A stretch of DNA of 64,000 nucleotides. Origin: UBA4742 sp963773335. GTDB taxonomy: Bacteria > Actinomycetota > Acidimicrobiia > Acidimicrobiales > Acidimicrobilacustridaceae. The first letter of the stretch is position 1. Each line of letters starts with the position of its first letter. This document shows positions 17,864-28,080 of the stretch, one piece after another. The notes below the pieces were generated by a model. That model worked only from the letters and a program-made list of their open reading frames with translations. It had not been told where the DNA came from and did no database searches. The translations under genes and the position numbers were made by a program. The DNA lies in the NCBI GenBank assembly GCA_963773335.1, contig CAVZAT010000004.1:620001-684000 (forward strand). The letters run 5' to 3'.

Positions 17864-19591
17864 TCAGCGGCGCAGGAGGAGCTTGGGGATCTCGCGGATC
17901 TCGGGCACGCGCATCCGTTCCAACAGCAGGCCGTACACCCCCAGCCCGGCCACGCCACCCACCGACACGGCCAGCCAGGCCCCCGCGCCCGAGGCCGGGA
18001 ACACCCGGGCGGCGATGAGGACCACCACGGTCATGGCCGCGGCAGCCACCACCATGCGTGACACGGGCACCGTCGTGCGCACGGCCATGGCCAGACCGAA
18101 GGGCCCGATGCGCAGGCGCAGCCACACGAAGGCGATGACGGCCGAGATCAGGTAGGCCAGAGACCAGGCCCAGGCCAGGCCCTGCACGCCCTGACCGAAC
18201 CCCGACACGAACACGAAGGCCAGCACCAGGGTCAGGCCGTTCTCGATCAGGTTGATCAGGAACGGCGTGCGGGTGTCGCGCAGCGCGTAGAAGCCCCGGA
18301 GCACGTACAGGTAGAGCGAGAACCCCACGATCCCCCAGGCCAGGCCGGCCACCGTCGCCGCCGTGACCCGGGCGTCGGCCGCGTGGAAGTGCCCGTAGGA
18401 CAACAGCACCGACACCACCGGCCGGGCCAGGATCACCAGCAGGACGGTGGACGGGAGCAGCACCAGGGTGACCAGCCGGAGCCCGAACAGGAAGCGGTCC
18501 TGGAACGGACCCCAGTCGTGCTCGGTGGCCAGGCGGGCCAGCTCCGGGGTGAAGGCGGTCATGACCGACACCGTGAAGATGCCGTAGGGCAGCTGGAAGA
18601 ACTGGTAGGCGTAGGTCCAGGCCGAGACGCCGCCGCCCCCGGGTGTGCCGAAGGCCAGCGAGATGATGACGAACAGGGTCACCTGGTTGACCACCACGTA
18701 CCCCAACGTCCAGCCGGACAGGCGGGCCACCTGGCGCACCGCTGGGTTGTGCAGATCGAAGCGCCAGCGCAGCGGGATGTGCGCCCGGGTGATGGCCGGC
18801 CACAGCACCAGGGCCATGGCCGCGATCCCGGCGGTGGTGCCCAACCCCAGGAGCCAGATGATGCCGGGGTCGGACTCCACGTGGGCCACGCTGGTGTTGC
18901 GGCCCATGGCCTGGCCGGCAGCCAGGAGGACGGCGACCAACATCACGTTGTTGAGCACCGGGGCGAACGCGGCGGCCGCGAACCGGCGGTGCGCGTTCAA
19001 CAGGGCGGTGGCCAGGGTGGTGAGACCGTAGAACAGCACCTGTGGGGCGAACAGGCGCAGCAGGAGCGTGGCCAGTCGTTCCTGGTCGGCCGACGGCGGC
19101 GTGGGTCCGGCGTGGGCGATCAGCCCGTACAGGTGCACCACCATTGGGGCGGCCACGATGGCCACCACGCTCACCACCACCAGGAAGACGGTGGCCACGG
19201 TGAGCACGGCGTCGGTGCCCTGGTCGTCGTTGCGCTGGCGGTTGGCCACCAGGACCGGCACCAGGGTGGCCGACAGCACGCCGCCCAGCAGCAGGTCGTA
19301 GATCATGTTCGGCGTGTTGTTGGCCAGGTTGTAGGCGGCACCGACGCCGACGGTGCCGAGGGTGATGGCGGTCACGATGGTGCGCAGCAGCCCGGTGAAG
19401 CGGCTGAGCGTGGTGCCGACGGCCACCACCCCGCTGGAGCGGACCAGCCCGGCTCCATCGGCGGGCTCGTCGGCGCCGCGCACCGGCACCGTGTCCTCGG
19501 ACCCCTCGAGACCGTCGTCGGCCTCCAGGCCTACTGTCACGTAGGGTTCGAGCTCGTCGGGGCCATCGGTCTGGCCGGGCCCGGTACGCAT
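17864..19591 (-). CDS. murJ: Lipid II flippase MurJ (MATE/MOP superfamily), 575 aa
   Basis: Integral membrane flippase moving lipid II across the membrane for peptidoglycan synthesis. An acidic cytoplasmic N-terminus (1-50) precedes about 13-14 hydrophobic helices, starting SRFTGLLRTIVTAITLGTVG and AYNLANNTPNMIYDLLLGGV, close to the family's RxxG...N(T/S)P...LG pattern. ATG 19591 chosen; the open frame continues upstream only as an antisense shadow of pspA. Divergent from pspA, so their promoters share 19592-19691. Confidence 0.93.
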   Translation of the reverse strand: MRTGPGQTDGPDELEPYVTVGLEADDGLEGSEDTVPVRGADEPADGAGLVRSSGVVAVGTTLSRFTGLLRTIVTAITLGTVGVGAAYNLANNTPNMIYDLLLGGVLSATLVPVLVANRQRNDDQGTDAVLTVATVFLVVVSVVAIVAAPMVVHLYGLIAHAGPTPPSADQERLATLLLRLFAPQVLFYGLTTLATALLNAHRRFAAAAFAPVLNNVMLVAVLLAAGQAMGRNTSVAHVESDPGIIWLLGLGTTAGIAAMALVLWPAITRAHIPLRWRFDLHNPAVRQVARLSGWTLGYVVVNQVTLFVIISLAFGTPGGGGVSAWTYAYQFFQLPYGIFTVSVMTAFTPELARLATEHDWGPFQDRFLFGLRLVTLVLLPSTVLLVILARPVVSVLLSYGHFHAADARVTAATVAGLAWGIVGFSLYLYVLRGFYALRDTRTPFLINLIENGLTLVLAFVFVSGFGQGVQGLAWAWSLAYLISAVIAFVWLRLRIGPFGLAMAVRTTVPVSRMVVAAAAMTVVVLIAARVFPASGAGAWLAVSVGGVAGLGVYGLLLERMRVPEIREIPKLLLRR

Positions 19592-19691
19592 CTGACCAGC
19601 GTAGATGGCCGGCTCACCGGCACCGACCATGAGCCCGCGCCATCCACACCAGCGTCGGCGGTGGCGGGGTGGATTGCCGTACGCTTGTCCC

Positions 19692-20558
19692 ATGAGCATC
19701 TGGACGTCGTTCAAGCGCCGCGTCAAGTACTTCACCGCCAAGTCCGACAGCCGGTTCAACGAGCGCGCCGACCCCAAGGTGCAGCTCGAGCAGGCCATCG
19801 GCGAGGCCCAGGACCAGCACCGGCGCCTCAAGGACCAGGCGGCGAGCGTCATCGCCAACCAGAAGCAGGCCGAGCTGCGCCTCAACCGCCAGATGGGCGA
19901 GTACGAGAAGTTGACCAACAACACCCGCCAGGCCGTCCTCATGGCCGACCAGGCCACCACCGCCGGCGACGCCACCAAGGCCGGCGAGTACGCGGCCGCG
20001 GCCGAGTCCTTCGCCAACCGCCTGGTGGCCATGGAACACGAGATCGACGACACCAAGGCCCTGGTGCTCCAGTCGTCCCAGGCCGCCGAGCAGGCCAAAG
20101 CGGCCGTGGCCCAGAACGCAACATCCCTGCAGGAAAAGCTGGCCGAACGTCAGAAGCTGCTCAGCCAGCTCGACCAGACCAAGATGCAGGAGCAGATGAA
20201 CACGGCCATGGCCTCGCTGGGCGAGTCCGTGGGCGAGGACGTCCCCAGCTTCGACGAGATCCGCGACAAGATCGAGGCCCGCTACGCCAAGGCCAAGGGG
20301 GTGGCCGAGCTCAGCGGCAGCACGGTCAACGATCGGATGCTCGAGATCGAGCGGGCCTCGATGAACAGCGAGGCCCAGACCCGCCTGGCGGAGATCCGCA
20401 CCCAGCTCGGGCTGCCGCCCTCCGAAGCGGAGGGGGCCAAGCTGCTCGAGCAGGCCGCGGCCATCGACCACGGCGCCATCGGCCCCGGGGAGTCGGCGGA
20501 CGCACCGCCGACTGCCGCAACGGCTCCGGCGGAGGCGACCAAGCCCGACCAGGCCTGA
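19692..20558 (+). CDS. pspA: PspA/IM30 family membrane-stress protein, 288 aa
   Basis: Peripheral membrane protein of the ESCRT-III-like PspA/IM30 family. Long alpha-helical coiled coil: DPKVQLEQAIGEAQDQHRRL (about 28-47), then Gln/Ala/Lys-rich heptads to about residue 225. An Ala/Pro/Thr-rich tail of about 60 residues is added. ATG 19692 begins MSIWTSFKRRVKYFTAKSDS, an amphipathic basic helix of the kind that binds the membrane. No pspBC partners are adjacent. Confidence 0.88.
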   Translation: MSIWTSFKRRVKYFTAKSDSRFNERADPKVQLEQAIGEAQDQHRRLKDQAASVIANQKQAELRLNRQMGEYEKLTNNTRQAVLMADQATTAGDATKAGEYAAAAESFANRLVAMEHEIDDTKALVLQSSQAAEQAKAAVAQNATSLQEKLAERQKLLSQLDQTKMQEQMNTAMASLGESVGEDVPSFDEIRDKIEARYAKAKGVAELSGSTVNDRMLEIERASMNSEAQTRLAEIRTQLGLPPSEAEGAKLLEQAAAIDHGAIGPGESADAPPTAATAPAEATKPDQA

Positions 20559-20570
20559 CCCGCCCTCCCC

Positions 20571-20682
20571 CGTTCCCGGCACATCCAACCACCGAAACGG
20601 TGGTCAAGCGTGCCCGGAACGCCCCGCCCCCCGTTCCCGGCACATCCAACCACCGAAACGGTGGTCAAGCGTGCCCGGAACG
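20571..20682. terminator. Two tandem 51-bp cruciform elements between convergent pspA and proB
   Basis: 20571-20621 and 20632-20682 are identical. Each folds with an outer 12-bp stem (CGTTCCCGGCAC against GTGCCCGGAACG, one mismatch) and an inner 7-bp stem ACCACCG-AAA-CGGTGGT. Placement between the ends of two convergent genes suits a bidirectional transcription stop, though there are no T tracts. Confidence 0.7.
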
Positions 20683-20706
20683 CGCCGCCAACTGTCGGGA
20701 TCCCAG

Positions 20707-21828
20707 TCAGGGGAGCATGACCAGATCGTCGCGATGGATGATCCATCCCGGTGCGCCCTCGGGCAGCTCGTCGCTGCGGTGCCCGGCCACGTCGTCCACG
20801 CCGGCTGCGTCCAGGCGAACCAGGCCCTTGGCGAAGACCACCCCGTCGGGTCCGGCCACCTCGACGGCGTCGTCGGCATCGAAGGCGCCCTCTGCACCGG
20901 TCACGCCCGCAGCCAACAGGGAGGTGCCGCCCCGAAGCAACGCCCGGCGGGCACCTTCGTCGACCCGAATGGTCCCTCGAGACCCCACGGCGAAGGCGAT
21001 CCACAGCTTGCGGGCGCCGAGGTGGCGGGGCCGGGGCAGCACCACGGTGCCGACACCGGCCACCCCGGCCACCGCGTCGGTCAGCACCGACTGGCGGGCG
21101 GCCCCGGCGATGACGGTGCGCACCCCGGACCACGAGGCGATCTTGGCCGCCGCCACCTTGGTGGACATCCCACCGCTGCCCCGCACCGTGCCCGCGCCAC
21201 CGGCCATCGCCTCGAGCTCGTGGTCGACCTCGACGATCTCTTCGATCAGGGAGGCCTCGGCGTCGAGTCGGGGATCGGCGGTGAGCAGCCCGGGCGTGTC
21301 GGTGAGCAGGACCAGGGTGTCGGCCCCGACCAGATGCGCCACCAGAGCGGCGATGCGGTCGTTGTCCCCGAAGCGGATCTCGTCGTCGGCGATGGCGTCG
21401 TTCTCGTTCACCACCGGCACCACGCCGAGCTCCAGCAGGCGGGTCAGGGTGCCTCGAGCCTGGAGGTACTGGCGGCGATCCACGAAGTCGAGCGGGGCCA
21501 ACAGCACCTGCCCGCCCACCAGGCCATGGGCGGCCAGGGCGTCGTCGTAGACCCGCATGAGCCGGCTCTGCCCCACCGCGGAGACCGCCTGGAGCGTGAC
21601 GGGATCGCGAGGCCGGTCGGCACCACCCAGGCCCAGGGCGGGCAGGCCGGCACCGATGGCGCCCGAGGTGACCACCACGACCCGATGCCCCTGGCTGCGC
21701 AGGTCGGCCACCTCCGCGCACAGCTTCTCGATGGCGCCCGACACGATGGCGCCGTCGCGGTCGGTCACCGACGACGTGCCGATCTTCGCCACCACCACCT
21801 TGGTGGGCCCGGCCAGGTGGGGTGCCAC
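20707..21828 (-). CDS. proB: Glutamate 5-kinase, 373 aa
   Basis: Phosphorylates glutamate, first step of proline synthesis. Amino-acid-kinase domain: KVVVAKIGTSSVTDRDG (about 9-25), VTSGAIGAGLPALGL, PVVNENDAIADDEIRFGDND, GGMSTKVAAAKIA. The C-terminal 90 residues form a PUA domain, typical of the long ProB form. Start GTG 21828 lies one base after the obg stop, so proB is coupled to obg; the ATG at 21891 would overlap obg deeply. Confidence 0.95.
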   Translation of the reverse strand: MAPHLAGPTKVVVAKIGTSSVTDRDGAIVSGAIEKLCAEVADLRSQGHRVVVVTSGAIGAGLPALGLGGADRPRDPVTLQAVSAVGQSRLMRVYDDALAAHGLVGGQVLLAPLDFVDRRQYLQARGTLTRLLELGVVPVVNENDAIADDEIRFGDNDRIAALVAHLVGADTLVLLTDTPGLLTADPRLDAEASLIEEIVEVDHELEAMAGGAGTVRGSGGMSTKVAAAKIASWSGVRTVIAGAARQSVLTDAVAGVAGVGTVVLPRPRHLGARKLWIAFAVGSRGTIRVDEGARRALLRGGTSLLAAGVTGAEGAFDADDAVEVAGPDGVVFAKGLVRLDAAGVDDVAGHRSDELPEGAPGWIIHRDDLVMLP

Positions 21829-21829
21829 C

Positions 21830-23156
21830 TCAGGCGCCGTCGGCTTCGTAGGTGAAGGTGTGGCCCCCGATGCGGACCAGGTCGCCCTCACGGGCGCCGG
21901 CGCGGGCCAGCGCCTGATCGACGCCCAGGCGCTTGAGCCGATGATGGGCGAAGTCGAGGGCGTCGGGGTTGGTCAGGTCGGACAGGGCCACCGCCCGCTC
22001 GGCGGGTCGGCCCACCACCTGGAAGCCACCGTCGTCGGTCCGTTCGACGCGGAAGTCCTGGGTCACCGGCCGGTGCACGACGAAGGGCTCGGACACGGGC
22101 TCGGCCTGACGGGCTCGGCCCACCTCGTCGGCCAGCCGGCCGACCAGCTGGGCCAGGCCCAGGCCCGTCACCGCCGACACCACCACGTCGACGTGGAGGT
22201 CGGGGCCCGACCCGTTCGCCACGTCGACAGGACCGACCGACGGGCCCGGCGACGACGCTCCGGCGAGCTGCTCGGCCAGCGCGCCGGCGGCCACGTCGGC
22301 CCGGGAGCCGACCACCACCCGGGGACGGTCGAGCAGGTCGGGCCGATACTGGCCCAGCTCGCGCAGCAGCACCTCGTGCTGCTCGGCCGGCACCGACCTG
22401 GCCGGCGACGTCGGCCAGGTCCACCAACACGGCCAGCACCCGGGCCCGCTCGATGTGGCGCAGGAACTGGTGGCCCAGCCCCTTGCCCTGGCTGGCCCCC
22501 TCGATGACGCCGGGGATGTCGGCCACCACGAAGTCACGGCCGTCGTCGGCCCGCACCACACCCAGGTTGGGCTCGAGGGTGGTGAACGGGTAGTCGGCGA
22601 TCTTGGGCTTGGCCGCCGAGATCCGGGAGATGAGGGTGCTCTTGCCCACGTTGGGATAGCCGACCAGGGCCACGTCGGCCATCAGCTTGAGCTCGAGTCG
22701 CAGCCACTGCTCCTGGCCCCGTTCGCCCTGCTCGGCGAAGGACGGGGCCCGCCGGCGGTTGGACAGGAAGCGGGCGTTGCCCCGCCCGCCCTGGCCGCCT
22801 GCGGCGGCCAGCCAGCGGTCGCCGGCGGCGACCAGGTCGGCCACCAGCACCCCATGCTCGTCGTGGATCTCGGTGCCCTCGGGCACCGGGACCATCAGGT
22901 CCGCGCCCCGTGATCCGTGGCGCTTCTTGCCCTGGCCGTGCGCGCCGCTCGGGGCGCGGCGATGGGGATGATCGCGGAAGGCCAGCAGCGACGACACGTT
23001 GTGGTCGGCCACCAGCCAGACCGATCCCCCGTCCCCCCCGTCGCCCCCGTCGGGCCCGCCCAGGGGCACGTGCGCTTCGCGGCGGGTGGAGACGCATCCG
23101 GCACCGCCGTCGCCGCCGCGCACGTTGAGCTGGCACTCGTCGACGAATCCGGACAT
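21830..23156 (-). CDS. obg: GTPase Obg/CgtA, one frameshift
   Basis: Ribosome-associated GTPase needed for 50S maturation. Glycine-rich Obg fold at the N-terminus (VRGGDGGAGCVSTRREAHVP), G1 GYPNVGKST, G3 DIPGVIEG, then a C-terminal OCT domain ending VRIGGHTFTYEADGA. One surplus base near 22397-22398 breaks the frame after VLAVLVDLADVAGQ; SVPAEQHEVLLRELGQY continues in the next frame. Corrected length about 441, normal. Usually sits directly after rpmA; here pilus genes and dgt intervene. Confidence 0.93.
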
Positions 23157-23218
23157 CCGACCAAGACTAGAGCGGGGCGCGGGCCGATCCGCCTGGATAG
23201 CGGTGGTGCCTTCGCCGC

Positions 23219-25178
23219 CTACTGGGTCAGGTGGACCGGGTCACCCAGGATGTTGGCCGACCACGTCGTCGTGTCCGCGGGGGTGCCCGACGTGAAGTCG
23301 ATATTGATCTTGAACCAGCAGTTGTTCGGATTGGTCGCGTCGCAGGTGTAGTTGCTCGGCATGGTCATCTGCACCTGGGTGAGCCGACCGTTGAACCCGT
23401 TCGAGCTCGGGTCACCGCTGCCGCTCGACCATGTTGCTGGCCGAACACCCGTTGATGCTCACGTTCGTCGGACCCGGGAGCGGGCTGCCGTCACACGTCC
23501 AGGTGCACGAGGTCGGCGGATTCGACGCGTCCGGTGGCGGCACGATGGTGAGCGTCGGGGTACCGCCGTCTCCGATGTCCCACAGGTTCAGCTGGAGGAT
23601 CTTGGCCGCATAGTTCGGCGTGATCCGAGCCAGGTAGAACGAGGTGGTGGCGTTGTTGGTCGGGACGTTCACGTAGATGGGCAGCTTGCCGTCGGCGTAG
23701 ACCCCGATCGTGGCCGGCGTGCCCAGTGCCGTTCCCCACAGGCCCTGGAGCGCGTAGCGGTTGTGCCCTCCCGTCCCCACCGTGTCGTCAGCCGACGCGA
23801 TCGAGATGCCGTTCCCCAGGGATGTGGCGGTGGTCGTCGGCGGGACCGAGCCGGGTTGAGGGCGTTGGTTCGGATCTGAACCAGATAGTCACCGGCGGTC
23901 ACCGACCCGGACGGGACGCTGCAGATGTTGACGTACTTGTGGAACTCGGACGAGAACGTCTTCTGCTCGAGCCCGCTCGTCGTCGTGACCTGCGTGCCGT
24001 TGTTGTTCACCAGGCTGGAGGTGATGTTCGTCGACGTGGGACTGAAGCTGATGGCGCAGATGATGGGGTTGTCGGTGTCGTCCAGCGGGGTCAGGTCCGG
24101 CGCCCGCACGATGTAGGTGGTGACGATGTTGGCCCCGTTCAGGTTCTGATCACCAGAGCAGAAGCTCGACCCGCTCAGGGTCGGCGGGGTCCATCCGTTC
24201 ACCGATCCGGCATAGGCCGAGCCGGGATATTTCACGTCGTAGCGCGGGATGGCGTTGGGATCGGTACCGGTCGCGCCCGGATAGGCGGCAGGCGACGCGT
24301 ACGCCTTCAGCACCTTGTCCAGGTCGCTGCCTGGAGTGACCTTGGACGGGGTCCACTTGTTGCTGTTGCTCGGTGTCCCACTGTAGGTGTCGCCGCTCGG
24401 CATGTTGTTCTCGCAGTGGTCACCGGTGTAGGCGAACTCGGGGTCGTAGACGTTGATGTTGAGCGGTTGACCGCTGGGTGCGCCGACTTCGACCTTGTAG
24501 AAGTAGCCGTCCTCGCTGCGCTCGGTGTTGACCCCCGAGGGGCACTGCCACTCCCCGGACGAACAGACGCTCGTGGTGTAGCGGTCCCCCGACCACTTGC
24601 CCGTCTTCAGGCCGGCCACGTTGAGCCAGAACTGGGGCATGTTGTTGTTGTCGGGGTCGTTGCCCAGCTGATACGACTGGACTGCCCATCGGCACCGGCG
24701 TGGTGTAGGCGGCGGTCGCGGTGCGGGTCAGTGTCTCATGCTTCAGGAAGACACCGGCGAAGAAGATGTCCGCCGGGGCGGTGATCTTCACGGTGATCCG
24801 CGAGTCGCTCACCTTGGTGATGTCGGCGTTGGTGATCGTGTAGCCGTTTCGCTTGGCGGTGTCGATCGCAACACAATTGTAGTTCGTCTGTGAGGGACAG
24901 CTGCCCGCTGACCCGGACGCCCAGACGACCCCGGCCAGCGCGGCCGCGTCAGCCGCGCGCTGCATCTTGACGCCCTGTGCATACCAGGCGCCGACATCCA
25001 CCGCGAAGCCGGTGAACGCGAGCAACGGGATGATCAGCAGGGCCGTCATGATCAGGACGTAGCCCTTGTCGGCCGCTCCCTTGCGCCCAGGCGCGAGCCG
25101 GGCTAGTCCCCGACGCCGACGGCTCTTGCTCGCAGTGGCGGCGGACCTGTGCAGCTGGAGAATCCTTGAGGCGCTCAT
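23219..25178 (-). CDS. TadG-like (putative Flp pilus-assembly) exported protein, three frameshifts
   Basis: N-terminus GRKGAADKGYVLIMTALLIIPLLAFTGFAVDVGAWYA (given here as a motif region at about 31-67) has the TadE/G pattern: basic stretch, conserved GxxxI and one transmembrane helix, followed by QRAADAAALAG. A long extracellular beta-rich region follows. Frame breaks near 24685, 23857 and 23432; following them gives a product ending ILGDPVHLTQ at 23219, about 650 residues. ATG 25178 overlaps the preceding gene's stop (TAATG). Length and the low-complexity, Asn/Thr-rich tail suggest a surface or minor pilin role. Confidence 0.7.
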
Positions 25179-25828
25179 TAGCTCAGCGTCACCTTCGGGT
25201 CGATTCGGTAGACGGCCTGGTCTGTCATGGTCACGGTCGAGGGCAGCATGCCGGTGAGGGACTTGTAGGTGACCTTCGCGTAGACCCCGACGTAGTCAGG
25301 TGGGTCTGACTGCTCCACGTGCCGATCGAGGGGGCAGTAGTTGAAGTCCCACGCGGAGGTCGCACACGTGGTGCCGCTGGTGCCGAAGTGCGTGGACAGG
25401 ACGGTTCCGCCCGAATCGTTTCCCACCTGGGTGACCTGGGCCCACGTATACACCGAGCAGTCGTTCGCCGCTGACCCGGACGCGTTGGTCAAGCAGGTCG
25501 GGCTGAGGGGAGATCCGTTCCCGTTGGTTGTCCGGTAGATCACGACCTTGTCCACCGTCAGGTTCTTGGACTGGTTCATCTGCGCGTAGAAGGACTGGAG
25601 CGCCAGGTAATCGGCTGAGCGGGTTGCACCCGAGGCCGCCTCGATGCGGGCGGCTGACTGCAGAGCTCCGCTGAGATTCGACCGCTCCCGAAACGCGCTG
25701 CCGAATTCGAGGATCCCGAGGACGAGCACGATCAGGAACGGCGCCACCAGGGCCAACTCGACCACGACCGAACCGGTGTCGCCGGTCAGTCGGCCGCCGT
25801 CCCCGCCGCGCACCCTGGTCACGCTCAT
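25178..25828 (-). CDS. TadE-like pseudopilin-type protein, 216 aa
   Basis: Single-pass protein of the TadE family (minor pseudopilins of Flp/Tad pili). After a short basic leader comes DTGSVVVELALVAPFLIVLV, with the conserved glutamate five residues after the Gly of the processing region, then LGILEFGSAFRERSNLSGAL. The rest is extracellular, with paired cysteines. Its ATG overlaps the preceding gene's TGA (ATGA) and its stop overlaps the next ATG, so the three genes are one coupled operon. Confidence 0.82.
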   Translation of the reverse strand: MSVTRVRGGDGGRLTGDTGSVVVELALVAPFLIVLVLGILEFGSAFRERSNLSGALQSAARIEAASGATRSADYLALQSFYAQMNQSKNLTVDKVVIYRTTNGNGSPLSPTCLTNASGSAANDCSVYTWAQVTQVGNDSGGTVLSTHFGTSGTTCATSAWDFNYCPLDRHVEQSDPPDYVGVYAKVTYKSLTGMLPSTVTMTDQAVYRIDPKVTLS

Positions 25829-26481
25829 CGGAGGGACTGCGGTTCGATCTTGACGACTGACGTCTTGGACATGACGATCGAACTCCCGAAGAGGCCAGTG
25901 AAGTAAGGGTGGCTGATCTGCACATACACCCCGACGAAGTCTGGTGGCCCGTTCGCGCCCGTCAGTGCGGTCTTGCGAACCGTCGGGCACCACCAGCGAT
26001 CCGAAGCGGTCGCGCCACATCCCCAGTTCAGCGAGGTCGGCGCCCAGTTGAAGGCGTTGGCGGAGTAGACGTTGCACACGTCCGCGTAATTGGTGCCCGT
26101 TCCGGCGCTGTGTACGCCGCTCATGCAGGCAGCCGTGGGTGCTGAGGTAGGCCCGGTCGCGTGGAAGATGACGATGTGAAGGACCTCTGACTGCGGCAGC
26201 GCGGCCGACTCCTTGGCGATCGCGTGGACCACCTGGTAGTCGGCATCGACCGAGTTCGCTGAGATCGAGGCCTGCCGTGCTGCTGCAGAGGTCGCGTTGT
26301 TCAGAGTGAGGTAGTCACGATAGGCCGCGCCGAACTCGAAGATGCCAAAGATGAAGGTGACGAAGAGCGGCGTCAGGATCGCGGCTTCGGCCAAGGCCGC
26401 TCCACGATCGCCCCGGAGGCGGCGGGGCGCAGGGACCGCGGCATCACGCCGCATCCTGTTGCTCACCCGCTCCTTCGGCAT
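25825..26481 (-). CDS. TadE-like pseudopilin-type protein, 218 aa
   Basis: Paralogue of the next gene: DRGAALAEAAILTPLFVTFI then FGIFEFGAAYRDYLTLNNAT, the TadE transmembrane segment, followed by an exported domain with several cysteines. ATG 26481 is chosen because GGAGTGGGG precedes it at good distance; ATG 26496 is possible. It leads the three-gene operon. No Tad ATPase (TadA), platform (TadB/C) or prepilin gene is in the window. Confidence 0.82.
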   Translation of the reverse strand: MPKERVSNRMRRDAAVPAPRRLRGDRGAALAEAAILTPLFVTFIFGIFEFGAAYRDYLTLNNATSAAARQASISANSVDADYQVVHAIAKESAALPQSEVLHIVIFHATGPTSAPTAACMSGVHSAGTGTNYADVCNVYSANAFNWAPTSLNWGCGATASDRWWCPTVRKTALTGANGPPDFVGVYVQISHPYFTGLFGSSIVMSKTSVVKIEPQSLR

Positions 26482-26688
26482 GTCCCCACTCCACATAGGT
26501 CTACTCAAGGGCTTATCGGCGGCTTTCGCCAGTCAACTGAGCGAAAATCGGCCGATGTACCCAGGCGGCGTGTGGACACGCAGCCCCCTATCTAACCACG
26601 TAGCGTGGCAAATGGGTAGCGGGGCGTGAGGGTTCGGCCGTCGCCCGCACCGCTGATGGTGTCACACCCCGGTTCTAGCCTGTCGGAT

Positions 26689-27796
26689 ATGGCCCTCTCC
26701 ACCGCTCCCCGTGTCCCCGCCCAGCGCGGATGGGCTGCCACCATGCACGCCACGCCCGGCCCGCCCGGGGTCTCCCTGGCGCACACCGGGTGCTCGGCGC
26801 CGGTCGACGCACACCCGCTGGATCGGGGCGCCCGCGAGACCGCCGAAGCCGCCACGCTGGCGCCGGGCGCCACACGGGCGCTCGGGGCCGGGTCGCGGGT
26901 CCGCCCCGAGGCCCCCGACCCGGTCCGCACCTGCTTCGAGCGCGACCGCGACCGCATCCTGCATGCCAGCGCCTTCCGTCGCTTGGCCGGCAAGACCCAG
27001 GTCTTCGTGTTCCCGGCCGACCACCAGCGCACCCGGCTCACCCACACGCTCGAGGTGGCGCAGGTGGCGGTGGCCATCGCCCGCACGCTCCGGTTGAACT
27101 TGGCGCTGACCGAGGCCATCGCGCTGGGCCACGACTGCGGCCACGGGCCCGGTGGCCACGCCAGCGAGGAGGCGTTCGGTCCGTTCGTCGGTGGCTACGA
27201 CCACGCCGTGTGGGGCGCGGATGTCGTGCTGGCCCCGCTCAACCTCTGCGCCGAGACGCTCGACGGCATCCGCAACCACTCGTGGTCCCGCCCGGCGCCG
27301 GCCACCCCCGAGGGTGAGGTGGTGGCCTGGGCCGACCGCATCGCGTATGTGTGCCACGACTTCGAGGACGCGGTCTCCGCCGGGGTGGTCTCGCCTGCCG
27401 ACCTACCCGCCGAGGTGCACGAGCGCTGTGGATCGCGGCGCAGCCAGCAGATCGGGGCGTTCATCGACGCGGTCATCGATGGCACCCTGGCCGGCGGGCA
27501 GGTGGCGATGACCACCCCGCTGGCCGAGGCCCTGGCCGCCTTCCGTGCGTTCGACTACGAACGGGTCTACCTGCGGCCGGCGTCGGTCGACCAGGCCGCC
27601 CAGGTGATCCGCCTGCTCCGGGGTCTGGTCGATCACCTCATCGAGCGCGGCAGACGGCGGCCGGTCCGGCGATCCGGCCCGCGCCGCGGTGGCACAGGTC
27701 GCCGGCATGACCGATCGGTTCGCCTGCCAGCGCGCCGTCGACTGGCTGGGATGGACCCCGCTCGACCTCCCTCGGGGCGTCGACCTGGCCCGTTAG
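26689..27796 (+). CDS. dgt: Deoxyguanosinetriphosphate triphosphohydrolase-like HD-domain protein, one frameshift
   Basis: dNTP triphosphohydrolase of the HD superfamily. Metal site: RLTHTLEVAQVA (first His), HDCGHGPGGH (HD pair), and ADRIAYVCHDFEDA (distal Asp). The substrate-loop region DRDRILHASAFRRLAGKTQV is well kept. Near 27645 the frame changes; the true end is AVDWLGWTPLDLPRGVDLAR at 27796. The first 70 residues are poorly conserved, so ATG 26689 is only the most likely start. In actinobacteria dgt often lies near dnaG; here it sits between pilus genes and rpmA. Confidence 0.88.
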
Positions 27797-27826
27797 GCCC
27801 CCATGAAGGCCTCCGTCGAGCTGACC

Positions 27827-28078
27827 TCAGGCGGGGAGGACGTCGACCAGCTTGCGGCCGTGCCGCTCGCCGAACTTCACCTTGCCCTCGGTGAGGGCGA
27901 ACAGCGTGTCGTCGCCGCCCCGACCGACGTTCTCACCCGGGTGGATGCGGGTGCCCCGCTGGCGGACGATGATCGTGCCGGCAGTCACTTGGTGACCGTC
28001 GTAGGTCTTGACGCCCAACCGCTGGGCTCGCGAGTCGCGGCCGTTGCGGGTGGAGCCGCCTCCCTTGGTCTTGGACAT
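27827..28078 (-). CDS. rpmA: 50S ribosomal protein bL27, 83 aa
   Basis: Small basic protein whose N-terminus reaches the peptidyl-transferase centre. MSKTKGGGSTRNGRDSRAQR and GTRIHPGENVGRGGDDTLFA are diagnostic. The start is two bases after rplU. No N-terminal cleavage extension of the Firmicutes type. Confidence 0.98.
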   Translation of the reverse strand: MSKTKGGGSTRNGRDSRAQRLGVKTYDGHQVTAGTIIVRQRGTRIHPGENVGRGGDDTLFALTEGKVKFGERHGRKLVDVLPA

Positions 28079-28080
28079 GC

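Noticed and set aside
18383..21550. A 1055-residue plus-strand frame across murJ, pspA and proB
   Set aside because: Antisense or out-of-frame to three recognised genes. Its Gly/His/Arg-rich composition is a high-GC shadow.
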